Part shown: positions 17,833 to 25,182 of the stretch, in pieces | Layout of the letters: every line of letters begins with the position of its first letter | How positions within the stretch are numbered: position 1 is the first letter of the stretch | Source of the DNA: Bacteroidales bacterium | GTDB lineage: Bacteria; Bacteroidota; Bacteroidia; Bacteroidales; F082 | Direction of reading: 5' to 3' | Length of the DNA: 35,153 bases | Assembly: GCA_016281295.1 (NCBI GenBank) | Contig: JAEEII010000193.1 | Span: forward strand, 1-35,153 | Made by a program: the position numbers and the translations under genes | The notes under the pieces: generated by a model | Told to the model about the DNA's origin: nothing | Databases searched by the model: none | The model's input: only the letters and a program-made list of their open reading frames with translations

Positions 17833-17861
17833 CAAAAATAGAGAAAAAATCTGTAATTTTG
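17833..17861. promoter_or_regulatory. Divergent promoter pair between serine hydrolase and DEAD-box helicase
   Basis: The minus strand reads TATTTTTG at 17833-17840 (16 bp before ATG 17817). The plus strand reads TAATTTTG at 17854-17861 (29 bp before ATG 17891). The two -7 boxes are only 13 bp apart, so polymerases at the two sites should compete. Confidence 0.55.
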
Positions 17862-17890
17862 CCGCACTTTTCAATCATCAAATTAATTTC

Positions 17891-20155
17891 ATGTCACAAT
17901 TTACAGATTTTGGATTGGACTCCGCTCTGTTGAAGGCTATTGGGGAGCTGGGGTTCGAGAATCCTATGCCAATTCAGGAACAAACGATTCCTGTGTTGTT
18001 GGACCGCGACACCGACTTTGTCGGTCTTGCCCAGACGGGTACGGGCAAGACAGCTGCTTTCGGCTTGCCTTTGCTCCAGAAGATTGACGCCTCACAGCGC
18101 TGCGTGCAAGCGCTGATCCTATGTCCTACCCGTGAGCTGTGTATGCAGATCACCAAGGACCTTAAGAACTATGCGAAGTACATCCCTGAAATCCTCATTG
18201 TGCCAGTCTATGGCGGCGCCAGCATCGAGGTGCAGTTCAAGGACCTGGCTCGTAAGCCGCAAATCATCGTGGCTACCCCGGGTCGTCTGCGCGACATGAT
18301 CCGCCGTAACCGTGTCGATTTCACCAACGTCAAGACCATGATCCTCGACGAGGCTGATGAGATGCTCAACATGGGCTTCCAGGAAGAAGTGGACGACATC
18401 CTTGAGTACATGCCCAAGGAACGTAACACCATGCTGTTCTCGGCTACCATGCCGAAAGAGGTGGAAGCCATCCTCAACAAATACATGACCGACCCGGTGA
18501 AGGTGTCGGTGGGTGAACGCAACTCGGGTACCGCTAATGTGGACCATCGTTATTATATGATGGCAGCCAAAGACCGTTACTCGGTGCTGAAACGTATCAT
18601 CGACTACACGCCGTCCATCTATGGCATCATCTTCTGCCGTACCAAGCTGGAGACCCAGGAGATTGCCGACAGCCTCATCCAAGATGGCTATAACGCCGCC
18701 GCCCTCCATGGCGACCTCTCACAAGCCATGCGCGACAACGTGATGGACCACTTCCGCAAGCGCTCTTTGCAGCTGCTCGTCGCCACCGACGTGGCCGCCC
18801 GTGGCATCGACGTCAAAGAGCTGACCCATATCATCAACTATAACCTTCCCGACGACATCGAGACCTACGTGCATCGTAGCGGTCGTACCGGACGTGCCGA
18901 CAAACGGGGCATCTGCATCAGCCTGGTGCATCTCCGTGAGAAACACAAAGTCAAACAAATCGAAAAAATCGTGGGCCGACCCATCGAAAGAGCCCTCATC
19001 CCCACAGGTAAAGAAGTGTGTGAGAAACAGCTCTTTAACCATATCGACCGTATTGAACATGTCGATATCAACCGCGAGGACATCGACGATTACTTGCCCG
19101 TCATCTTCAAGAAACTCGAATGGATGTCGCGCGAAGAGCTGATCACCCGCATGGTGGCGTTGAACTTTAACCGGTTCCTCGACTACTACAAAGACGCTGT
19201 TGACCTCAACGTGGATGAGAAAGACGAGAAGAAAGACCGTAAGGACCGTAAGAAAGAACGTGACCATCAGGACGAAACGATGAAACGCCTCTATTTCGGC
19301 ATGGGCAAAAACGACCATATCCTTCCCCAGAAAATCATCGGCAAGATCAACGATGTGACCCGTTCCAAGAACATCCCGATTGGACGTATCGACCTCTTTG
19401 GCGACTATTCCTACGTCGATGTGGAAGAGAGCTTCGTCCCCATGATTCTCGAGTGCTTCTCCGACCCGCGCAAGAACCCCAAAGGCATCCTGGTTGAAGT
19501 GGCCAAGGAACAGCCGAAACGCAACAAGAAAAACACCGAACGCAAAGAACACTCAGACAAAAGCCCTGAGCAACCGGAACAGCATGATGACCTCACGCTG
19601 GAGGAGATGTTTGAGAAGAAGTCGAAAAAGAAGAACCGTGAGCTCGACGACGACAAGCCTATATATAAGGTGGAACGTTCCCGTGACGGCCATGAGTGGC
19701 TCGATCCTGACTGGCGTGACAAACTCGATGACATTGAGGTGTTCCTCGATGAAGAAGACACCCGTCCATCCCGCAAGAAACGCAACGAAGAACGAGGCTT
19801 TGGCGCCAAGAAAGAAAAGAGCTCCACTTCAAAGAAAGAGAAGGGTTCAGGCTCAAAGAAAGAGAAAGCTTCAAGTTCGAAAAAGGAGACTCGTTCCAGC
19901 GGATCGCGTTCAAGGAAAGAGTCCGGTGGCTTTGACTTCCGCTCCAGCGACTACGACATCGACGGTCCCCGTCCTTCGCGTGGTTCATCCTCGAGAGGCT
20001 CTTCCTCAAGAGGCTCGTCTTCCAGAAGCACTTCCTCAAGAGGCTCGTCTTCCAGAAGCACTTCCACGAAAGAATCAGGTCGTGGCCGTCGTGGCGCCGC
20101 CCGCAACGAGGAGCCATCTTACTATTCCCCCAAACGCCGTGGCAGGAAGAAGTGA
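17891..20155 (+). CDS. DEAD-box ATP-dependent RNA helicase with DbpA-type RNA-binding domain
   Basis: A 754-residue helicase. Core motifs in order: PMPIQEQT Q-motif (Q29), AQTGTGKT (47-54), PTREL, TPGR, DEAD, SAT, then HRSGRTGRA in domain 2. A DbpA/CsdA-type RNA-binding domain lies at about 467-540 (LYFGMGKNDHILPQKIIGKI ...). The rest is a long charged tail, ending in Ser/Arg/Gly repeats (about 690-735). Such proteins remodel structured RNA, typically in ribosome assembly and cold adaptation. The tail contains an exact 30-bp tandem duplication (20001-20060) that keeps frame, so its length may vary between strains. The tail probably adds nonspecific RNA affinity. Confidence 0.93.
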   Translation: MSQFTDFGLDSALLKAIGELGFENPMPIQEQTIPVLLDRDTDFVGLAQTGTGKTAAFGLPLLQKIDASQRCVQALILCPTRELCMQITKDLKNYAKYIPEILIVPVYGGASIEVQFKDLARKPQIIVATPGRLRDMIRRNRVDFTNVKTMILDEADEMLNMGFQEEVDDILEYMPKERNTMLFSATMPKEVEAILNKYMTDPVKVSVGERNSGTANVDHRYYMMAAKDRYSVLKRIIDYTPSIYGIIFCRTKLETQEIADSLIQDGYNAAALHGDLSQAMRDNVMDHFRKRSLQLLVATDVAARGIDVKELTHIINYNLPDDIETYVHRSGRTGRADKRGICISLVHLREKHKVKQIEKIVGRPIERALIPTGKEVCEKQLFNHIDRIEHVDINREDIDDYLPVIFKKLEWMSREELITRMVALNFNRFLDYYKDAVDLNVDEKDEKKDRKDRKKERDHQDETMKRLYFGMGKNDHILPQKIIGKINDVTRSKNIPIGRIDLFGDYSYVDVEESFVPMILECFSDPRKNPKGILVEVAKEQPKRNKKNTERKEHSDKSPEQPEQHDDLTLEEMFEKKSKKKNRELDDDKPIYKVERSRDGHEWLDPDWRDKLDDIEVFLDEEDTRPSRKKRNEERGFGAKKEKSSTSKKEKGSGSKKEKASSSKKETRSSGSRSRKESGGFDFRSSDYDIDGPRPSRGSSSRGSSSRGSSSRSTSSRGSSSRSTSTKESGRGRRGAARNEEPSYYSPKRRGRKK
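20001..20060 (+). repeat. Exact 2 x 30-bp tandem repeat in the helicase tail
   Basis: The 30-bp unit at 20001-20030 (starting CTTCCTCAAG) is repeated identically at 20031-20060. It encodes a ten-residue Ser/Arg/Gly/Thr unit. Gain or loss of a unit would preserve the reading frame. Confidence 0.9.
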
Positions 20156-20513
20156 ATTTAGAATTTAGAATTTAGAATTTAGAGGGAGCTACCCCGTTAG
20201 GGGTTTAACCTCGGTAGGCCCAGGGTAGAACGCTCCCCCTCTCCACAGTGGAGAGGCGGGGGGTGAGGTTAGGGGTTAAACCTCGGTAGAAGGAGAATTT
20301 ATAATTTAGAATTTAGAGGGAGCTACCCCGTTAGGGGTTAAATCTCGGTAGAAGGAGAATTTATAATTTAGAGGGAGCTACCCCGTTAGGGGTTAAATCT
20401 CGGTAGGCCCAGGGTAGAACGCTCCCCCTCTCCACTGTGGAGAGGGGGCCGGGGGGTGAGGTTAATCTCGGTAGAAAAAATAAGGATTTTGAATTCTAAT
20501 CAATGTTTTAATC
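20156..20513. repeat. Composite intergenic repeat array (no gene)
   Basis: This 358-bp gap holds no convincing gene. Three copies of a module starting GAGGGAGCTACCCCGTTAGG (20182, 20316, 20371) each contain an ACCCC-GTTA-GGGGT hairpin and end in CTCGGTAG. Between them are GAATTTAGAATTTA runs (four at the left end). Two copies of a second module (about 20217-20270 and 20406-20463) carry the GC-rich palindromes GTGGAGAGG / CCTCTCCAC (20238-20256; 12-bp arms 20424-20435 and 20437-20448). It looks like nested palindromic elements or amplified fragments. Transcripts through it would be heavily structured. Confidence 0.8.
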
Positions 20514-21479
20514 ATGATAGGAAAAAATCATCCTCAAATATCTCGCGTGTCCTCCTCCCCCTCTCCCGAGGAGAGAAGGTTTTGGGGACATGCCTTCCTT
20601 TCCGCCGCCCGTCCTCGCACCGTATTACTCTCCTTGTCCGGCATCCTGCTGGGTGGTGCTCTGGCCTTTGCCGAAAGCCCTGGCATCAACGGCTGGGTGG
20701 TGCTCTTCTGTGCCCTCACTGCGCTTACCTTGCAGATCCTCTCTAACCTCGCCAATGATTACGGTGATTATAAAAAAGGTGTTGACAATGTCCACCGTGC
20801 CGGTCCCCAACGTGCGATGCAAAGCGGTGCATTGACTGAACGGCAGATGCGTATGGCTATAGCGGTCACTGCGCTTGTCGTCCTCGTCTTCGGCGCCTTG
20901 TTGATTTTTGTCTTCGCCCGTCTTACTTGGAAGGAATTGGCCGTCTTTGCCGTTATGGGCATTGCCGCATTGCTGGCTGCCTTGTTTTACACCTTGGGCA
21001 AGCATCCTTACGGTTATCGTGGCCTTGGCGACCTGTCCTGCTTCTTGTTTTTTGGTTGGGCGGCTGTGGCTGGCACTTATTATCTCGCCACCCGTAACTT
21101 GGATTTCAGCATATTGCTTCCCGCCACTGCCATGGGCTGTTGCTCCAACGCTGTGCTGAATATCAACAATATGCGTGACTATGAAAACGACAAAGCCTTC
21201 GGCAAAAACAGCTTCGTGGTGAAGATAGGCTTGAAGGGAGCGTTTCTCTACCATGTTTGCTTGACTGTCGTGCCTTTCCTGTGCCTGACAGTCTTCTCGA
21301 TCCTGAAGCGTGCCCCATATTACACCTACTCGTTCTGGCTGCTTTTCCCGCTCTTTCTCCGGGATCTGCTAACCATCCGAAATACGCTGAAGACAGGTGT
21401 CCCCGACCAATTCCTTCCCAAGCAGGTTCTGCACACATTCCTGCTGGCGGCAGCCTTTTCACTGCTAACGGTGAATTAA
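20514..21479 (+). CDS. menA: 1,4-dihydroxy-2-naphthoate polyprenyltransferase MenA
   Basis: A 321-residue integral membrane UbiA-family prenyltransferase with about eight hydrophobic segments. It attaches a polyprenyl tail to dihydroxynaphthoate in menaquinone synthesis. The two Asp-rich metal-diphosphate motifs are NLANDYGDYKKG (about 79-90) and NNMRDYENDKAFGK (about 217-230), and AARPRT marks the family start at about residue 31. The first 30 residues have no family similarity that I can see. Residues 13-22 (SSSPSPEERR) are encoded by a GC-rich palindrome of the family scattered through this window, so the 5' end appears to be repeat-derived. The true start could be another codon, such as the GTG at 20548. 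Confidence 0.88.
   Translation: MIGKNHPQISRVSSSPSPEERRFWGHAFLSAARPRTVLLSLSGILLGGALAFAESPGINGWVVLFCALTALTLQILSNLANDYGDYKKGVDNVHRAGPQRAMQSGALTERQMRMAIAVTALVVLVFGALLIFVFARLTWKELAVFAVMGIAALLAALFYTLGKHPYGYRGLGDLSCFLFFGWAAVAGTYYLATRNLDFSILLPATAMGCCSNAVLNINNMRDYENDKAFGKNSFVVKIGLKGAFLYHVCLTVVPFLCLTVFSILKRAPYYTYSFWLLFPLFLRDLLTIRNTLKTGVPDQFLPKQVLHTFLLAAAFSLLTVN
20557..20579. repeat. GC-rich palindromic repeat inside the menA 5' end (copy 5)
   Basis: CTCTCC (20561-20566) pairs with GGAGAG (20570-20575) around CGA, with the CCCCCTCTCCC context of the other copies. Unlike them it lies inside a reading frame. Confidence 0.6.
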
Positions 21480-21519
21480 GCGAATTAGAAAGGGTCGGCG
21501 AATTATGCGAAGAAGAATT

Positions 21520-21579
21520 GTCGGCGAATTAAACGAATTAAGCGAATAAAAATTAGCTAAATTCGCTTAATTCGCCGAC
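21520..21579. terminator. Nested hairpin between convergent menA and receiver-nuclease genes
   Basis: GTCGGCGAATTAA (21520-21532) pairs with TTAATTCGCCGAC (21567-21579). Inside it, AATTAAGCGAAT (21536-21547) pairs with 21561-21572, so the two stems are alternatives. The position between convergent stops suggests a two-way terminator, with A/T-rich flanks in both directions. Confidence 0.55.
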
Positions 21580-21668
21580 AACAAAAAATTCGCCGACAAC
21601 AAAAAATTCGCCGACAACAAAAAATTCGCCGACAACAAAAAATTCGCCGACAACAAAAAATTCGCCGC
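21571..21668. repeat. 18-bp tandem repeat array, five copies plus a partial
   Basis: The unit TTCGCCGACAACAAAAAA starts at 21571, 21589, 21607, 21625 and 21643, with a partial copy at 21661. Copies are identical and contiguous, with no spacers. The array starts directly beyond the stop codon of the receiver-nuclease gene, and the same GTCGGCGAATT core recurs singly at 21494 and 21520. Read on the minus strand it is open in one frame (six-residue period FFVVGE), although that frame is not the nuclease frame. Confidence 0.92.
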
Positions 21669-22564
21669 TACGAAACTTGGCGGTCGATGATCTCCTTGAA
21701 TTCCTCAAGCATATTCGCCGTATGGATGAGTTTGGCGATCTCCCCCGACCCAAGGTACAGGATTTTCACCCCTTTCTCCGACTCACGCAAAGCCTCAAGA
21801 TAAACTGTGCGCTGGATATGCCCCGTGGTGAATACCACGCCAAGGTTGCTGTCGCCGTTCGATGACGAGACCTTTTTGTTGAAAACGATGAAGTCGTTTT
21901 TTGAGAATCCCACTTCGGGTTTGTTTTTGCACTCCACAAAGATGTATCTCCCGAATTTGCTGAAAAAAGGGTCGGCGAGGTCGTTGCGAACGATGAGGTC
22001 GATCTCGTTGCTGGCCTTGTCGCGAACACGGGTCTCTATGTGGATGAATCCCATTTGTCGGAATAGTCCTACGACAAATTCCTCGAACAATCGCCCTTTT
22101 TTAGCCGTGTCGGGCTCGTTTTTCGCTTTGGCGAAGAGGTCTTCAAGAATCTGAACAGCGATAGGGTTGAGGTCCTTGTTGTAATAGTCGTTGATGATGC
22201 CAGCGAGTTCTGGAATCCAAATGCTGTAAGCTTTCTTCTCCGAAAGCGCGAGGATAGAGCCTTTGGAGATGTAGTCGGAGATACGCAGCAGATAATCATT
22301 CATATAAGCCGAAATGATGATTATTTTGGCATACGGATTCGCAGCCATGATTTGGTCCATCACATTGAATCCGTCAATGCAATAACCGTCCATCCTCAGG
22401 TCAACGATGGCAATGGAATAATATTGGGTGATCACTTTGGTCATGATGTCGTTTTCCTTGGAGGCGTAGTTTAATTCGCAGTCACTTAACGCATTCTGTA
22501 ATGCTGAGCATAGTTCTTTGGCTTGGTTTTCTTGATCATCGATGATTAATATGGATTTGTTCAT
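21668..22564 (-). CDS. Response-regulator receiver fused to PD-(D/E)XK (Mrr-like) nuclease
   Basis: A 298-residue protein from ATG 22564. The ATG at 22621 is upstream of a TATTTTTG promoter box and is rejected. Residues 1-125 form a receiver domain: acidic pair D9-D10, phosphoacceptor D55 (AIVDLRMDG), Ser85 in ISA and Lys101 in ISKG. After a linker, residues 155-255 show a restriction-endonuclease fold: GRLFEEFVVGLF helix (E161/E162), D189 in NEIDLIV and E211-C-K213 in FVECKNK, with a following helix. This is the Mrr / type IV catalytic pattern. The protein has no DNA-binding output domain and no adjacent kinase. Inference: a DNase switched by phosphorylation, possibly for defence or DNA repair. 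The domain calls are firm; the biological role is unknown. Confidence 0.82.
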   Translation of the reverse strand: MNKSILIIDDQENQAKELCSALQNALSDCELNYASKENDIMTKVITQYYSIAIVDLRMDGYCIDGFNVMDQIMAANPYAKIIIISAYMNDYLLRISDYISKGSILALSEKKAYSIWIPELAGIINDYYNKDLNPIAVQILEDLFAKAKNEPDTAKKGRLFEEFVVGLFRQMGFIHIETRVRDKASNEIDLIVRNDLADPFFSKFGRYIFVECKNKPEVGFSKNDFIVFNKKVSSSNGDSNLGVVFTTGHIQRTVYLEALRESEKGVKILYLGSGEIAKLIHTANMLEEFKEIIDRQVS

Positions 22565-22589
22565 GGTGATATCATTAATTATATTGCAG

Positions 22590-22597
22590 CAAAAATA
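22590..22597 (-). promoter_or_regulatory. -7 promoter box for the receiver-nuclease gene
   Basis: TATTTTTG on the minus strand, 25 bp before ATG 22564. The same box in a similar A/T context (GCAAAAATAATAAAA on the plus strand) stands before the GxxExxY gene at 23100-23107. Confidence 0.55.
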
Positions 22598-22617
22598 ATA
22601 AAATAATTTAATTTTAA

Positions 22618-22690
22618 ACATCGAAATACACGAAAAAAACGAAATTTTTTATACTTTTCTTTATTTCGTGCCTTTCGTGCTTTTCGATGT
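22618..22690. repeat. Palindromic element, copy A (3' flank of GxxExxY gene)
   Basis: A 73-bp element with 18-bp inverted ends (16 of 18 matching), starting ACATCGAAATACACGAAA and ending in TTTCGTGCTTTTCGATGT. Copy B at 23123-23183 is in the same orientation with almost identical ends but a shorter centre. No coding capacity. It resembles a MITE-like or mobile hairpin element. Confidence 0.85.
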
Positions 22691-22695
22691 TTTAA

Positions 22696-23070
22696 TTAAT
22701 ACCTGACGATTCTTTCTGGAATTATTTTGCGAGCGTTGAAGTTTACTAAAAGACCCAGTTTGTAGCCTGTGATACAAAGGTAGTTTATTACCTGTGCTGT
22801 ATGGATAGGAAGCAATTCTTCCACCGCTTTCAATTCAACCACTATTTTATTGTAACAAACGAAATCAGCTACATAAAGTTGTTTCAGTGCTTCTCCTTTA
22901 TATATGATTGAGAATTCTTTTTCTCGCTCATAAGGAATACCTTGTAATTTAAATTCTTTTTCTAACGCTTCTTGATAAACCTTTTCGAGAAATCCTGGTC
23001 CTAAATTTTTATTTACCTCGTAGATTGCTCCGTTTATCTTATAAGATTCATTTGGATAAATTAACATCAT
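22696..23070 (-). CDS. GxxExxY protein (PD-(D/E)XK nuclease fold)
   Basis: A 124-residue protein (or 123 from the second Met). It carries the family hallmark GFLEKVY (G26, E29, Y32) and a nuclease-like core with D69 (VADFVCY) and E79-L-K81 (VVELKAVEEL), consistent with the PDDEXK_3 family. Function is unproven; many environmental Bacteroidota encode several copies, often next to small repeats. Here the gene lies between two direct copies of a palindromic element (5 bp after its stop, and about 50 bp before its start), which suggests that it moves or amplifies with them. It shares orientation with the receiver-nuclease downstream and the helicase upstream. Confidence 0.9.
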   Translation of the reverse strand: MMLIYPNESYKINGAIYEVNKNLGPGFLEKVYQEALEKEFKLQGIPYEREKEFSIIYKGEALKQLYVADFVCYNKIVVELKAVEELLPIHTAQVINYLCITGYKLGLLVNFNARKIIPERIVRY

Positions 23071-23099
23071 ATATATGTTTTATTTAAAAATTAAAAACG

Positions 23100-23107
23100 C
23101 AAAAATA
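23100..23107 (-). promoter_or_regulatory. -7 promoter box for the GxxExxY gene
   Basis: TATTTTTG on the minus strand, 29 bp before the ATG at 23070 and 15 bp from copy B of the palindromic element. Confidence 0.5.
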
Positions 23108-23122
23108 ATAAAAATATTGTTA

Positions 23123-23183
23123 ACATCGAAATACACGAAAAAAATCGAAAACTTTATTTCGTGCCTTTCGTGCTTTTCGATGT
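23123..23183. repeat. Palindromic element, copy B (5' flank of GxxExxY gene)
   Basis: A 61-bp element with the same inverted ends as copy A (ACATCGAAATACACGAAA at the left, TTTCGTGCTTTTCGATGT at the right) and the same internal TTTATTTCGTGCC. It is a direct repeat of copy A across the 375-bp gene. No gene is present in the gap up to the helicase stop at 23215. Confidence 0.85.
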
Positions 23184-23214
23184 TTTAATAAATAAATATT
23201 CTGATGTTAATCCC

Positions 23215-25143
23215 TCACTCTTGATTATTATGTTCCGGCTCAATTCGGACAAAATCCCCTCGTTCCTCAAAATAAGCAATCAACTTTTCATAGAACTTCG
23301 TCTTCCCCAGCGTCTCGGCGTTGCCGAAGATGATGAGTTTCATCCTTGCCCTGGTGATAGCCACATTCATCCTTCGGAGGTCGTTGAGGAATCCGATGTT
23401 GCCGCTGGCATTGTCACGTACCATGCTGATGAGAATCACGTCGCGTTCCTGTCCCTGGAATCCATCCACCGTGTTGACGGTGATTTGATGCCGCAAGGGC
23501 TTGAGCATTCTGTTGTTTCTGAGATATTTACGAAGCAATCGAACCTGTGCTTTATAGGGTGAGATGATGCCGAAGTCGGTTTGCTCTCTCAGCAGATGTT
23601 CCATCCCGATGAGTTTCACATAGTCCATCAAGGTCTTCATGAGCAGCTTGGCTTCCTCGTGGTTGCTTCGGCTGAGGTTTCGGCTTTGCTGTTCCCCGAA
23701 GTCGCATGACGTGGTGTCGAGCCACATCAGCGGGGTGTCGATAGGGGAGACGAGGTGTTCTGCCACGGAAGGGTCGGCTTTCAGCTTGCCGTGGTAGAAA
23801 TGACGTGATGAGAACTCCATGATGTCCTTGTTCATCCGGTACTGCACGTCCAGCAGGGTGACGCACGAGGGTTTGCTCCGGACTACCTTCTGCATCAGTG
23901 TCTTTTCCAGTCCTTCACGCGCGGCTTCCAGACATTTGATGGTGGGTGGCAGTTGCTGATGGTCGCCGGCGAAGATGACACGGTCAGCTCTAAGGATGGC
24001 GGTCCAGCAGGCAGCTTCGAGGGCTTGGGCGGCCTCGTCGATGAACACCGTGCCGAAGTGTCTCCTTTCCAAGAGACGGTTGGCACTGCCGATGAGGGTG
24101 CAGGCGATGACCCCTGACGTGCCGAAGAGCTCTTCGCGAATCTTCACCTCCAGTTCCATCTCACGGTGTTGCAGCTTACGGATCTGGTTGTGCTCCTTGT
24201 CGCCCAGCCGCGGACGGCTCTTGAGCTCTCTCAGCGAGTTGCGGATGCCGAACAGCTCTAAGTAATCGGGGTGGTTGGCGTAGCGGTATTCGTAGGAACA
24301 CTGCATCATCACGTCGTTGATCCTTAAGGGGTTGCCGATACGTAAAACAGAGATTCCCCGTCTGAAGAGCTGTTCGCTGATCCAGTCAACGGCGGCGTTA
24401 CTCGGGGCACACACCAGCACCTGGGTCTCGCGTTTCAGCGTCTCGCTGATGGCTTCTACGAGGGTGGTGGTCTTGCCCGTGCCAGGTGGCCCATGAACGA
24501 TGGCGGTCTCGCGGGCGTTCAGCACCTTGCTGACGGCGGCGTTCTGGCTGGCGTTAAGCCAAGGCATGGGAGCATAGTGCAACTCCCGAAAAGCAGGCTG
24601 CCGCTCTCCGATCAGCACGCTGCGTAGGTTGACAAAACCCTCGTCGTTGCGGTCTTTCACCTGCCGAAGGCTGCTTTGCATCACCTGATAGGTGTAGTCA
24701 TCGATGCCTAAAAGCACCCCGACTTTAGCGCGTGAGGCCAGGTTTTGCAAGGCCATCAGCGTGGGCATGTTGTTCACAGCAATCTCCATACGGTATTCTT
24801 GGACGCGGCTCACGGCACAGTTGTAGTTGAGCACCCGCATCTTTCCGTTCTCGAAGCTGAAAAAGTTGACGATCTTGCCCGGCTCGAAGTCGCTGCTCGA
24901 ATCCTCAGGTTGTGTCCCGTCGAAGAACACATCCACCACCAACTGGTTGGCGATATTATAAGAGGTGTTGCCTAATCGTATCGGATACCAGCAGTCACCT
25001 TCTGCCACATCGCCATTCATCGGGGCACGTTGCACCGCCTCGAGGTAGGTGGCCTTCTCGAATTCATACTCCTTTTGGAGCAGCTCGGATTGTTTTTGTA
25101 GGTTATCGAACAAGGGATGATGTTCTAAATCGATGATTTCCAA
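23215..25143 (-). CDS. Superfamily 1 (Upf1/IGHMBP2-like) helicase
   Basis: A 642-residue ATP-dependent nucleic-acid helicase if started at TTG 25143. The only upstream ATG in frame (25222-25224) lies inside the anticodon loop of a tRNA gene and beyond its terminator, so it cannot be used; the next ATG would remove the family N-terminus. Motifs: Walker A GPPGTGKT, motif Ia CAPSNAAVDW, Walker B FIDEAAQA, DHQQLPPT, YRMN, VDGFQGQERD and NVAITRAR. The N-terminal beta-barrel region (about 60-160) is as in IGHMBP2-type proteins. Bacteroidota commonly carry one such gene, so it may be housekeeping rather than part of the neighbouring nuclease genes. The 72-bp gap to GxxExxY copy B has no promoter for another gene. 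Confidence 0.88.
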   Translation of the reverse strand: MEIIDLEHHPLFDNLQKQSELLQKEYEFEKATYLEAVQRAPMNGDVAEGDCWYPIRLGNTSYNIANQLVVDVFFDGTQPEDSSSDFEPGKIVNFFSFENGKMRVLNYNCAVSRVQEYRMEIAVNNMPTLMALQNLASRAKVGVLLGIDDYTYQVMQSSLRQVKDRNDEGFVNLRSVLIGERQPAFRELHYAPMPWLNASQNAAVSKVLNARETAIVHGPPGTGKTTTLVEAISETLKRETQVLVCAPSNAAVDWISEQLFRRGISVLRIGNPLRINDVMMQCSYEYRYANHPDYLELFGIRNSLRELKSRPRLGDKEHNQIRKLQHREMELEVKIREELFGTSGVIACTLIGSANRLLERRHFGTVFIDEAAQALEAACWTAILRADRVIFAGDHQQLPPTIKCLEAAREGLEKTLMQKVVRSKPSCVTLLDVQYRMNKDIMEFSSRHFYHGKLKADPSVAEHLVSPIDTPLMWLDTTSCDFGEQQSRNLSRSNHEEAKLLMKTLMDYVKLIGMEHLLREQTDFGIISPYKAQVRLLRKYLRNNRMLKPLRHQITVNTVDGFQGQERDVILISMVRDNASGNIGFLNDLRRMNVAITRARMKLIIFGNAETLGKTKFYEKLIAYFEERGDFVRIEPEHNNQE

Positions 25144-25179
25144 TAAAAAAGGACACCAAACTGCTTTGATGTCCTTTGA
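25142..25179 (-). terminator. Terminator of tRNA-Pro, overlapping the helicase 5' end
   Basis: On the minus strand AAAGGACA pairs with TGTCCTTT, continued after a G-T pair by CAAA/TTTG around a GCAG loop, and is followed by TTTTTTATT. The helicase TTG start sits in the end of the U-tract. Confidence 0.85.
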
Positions 25180-25182
25180 GCG

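Noticed and set aside
18119..19552. Two long minus-strand frames opposite the DEAD-box helicase
   Set aside because: They mirror conserved helicase motifs on the plus strand and have no promoter or family similarity.
21571..21668. 18-bp repeats as a possible CRISPR array
   Set aside because: The units are contiguous with no spacers, are too short, and no cas genes are nearby.
22618..23183. Flanking palindromic elements as insertion-sequence ends
   Set aside because: There is no transposase between them, and the elements are direct copies, each palindromic, rather than the inverted ends of one insertion sequence. They are reported as small repeat elements instead.
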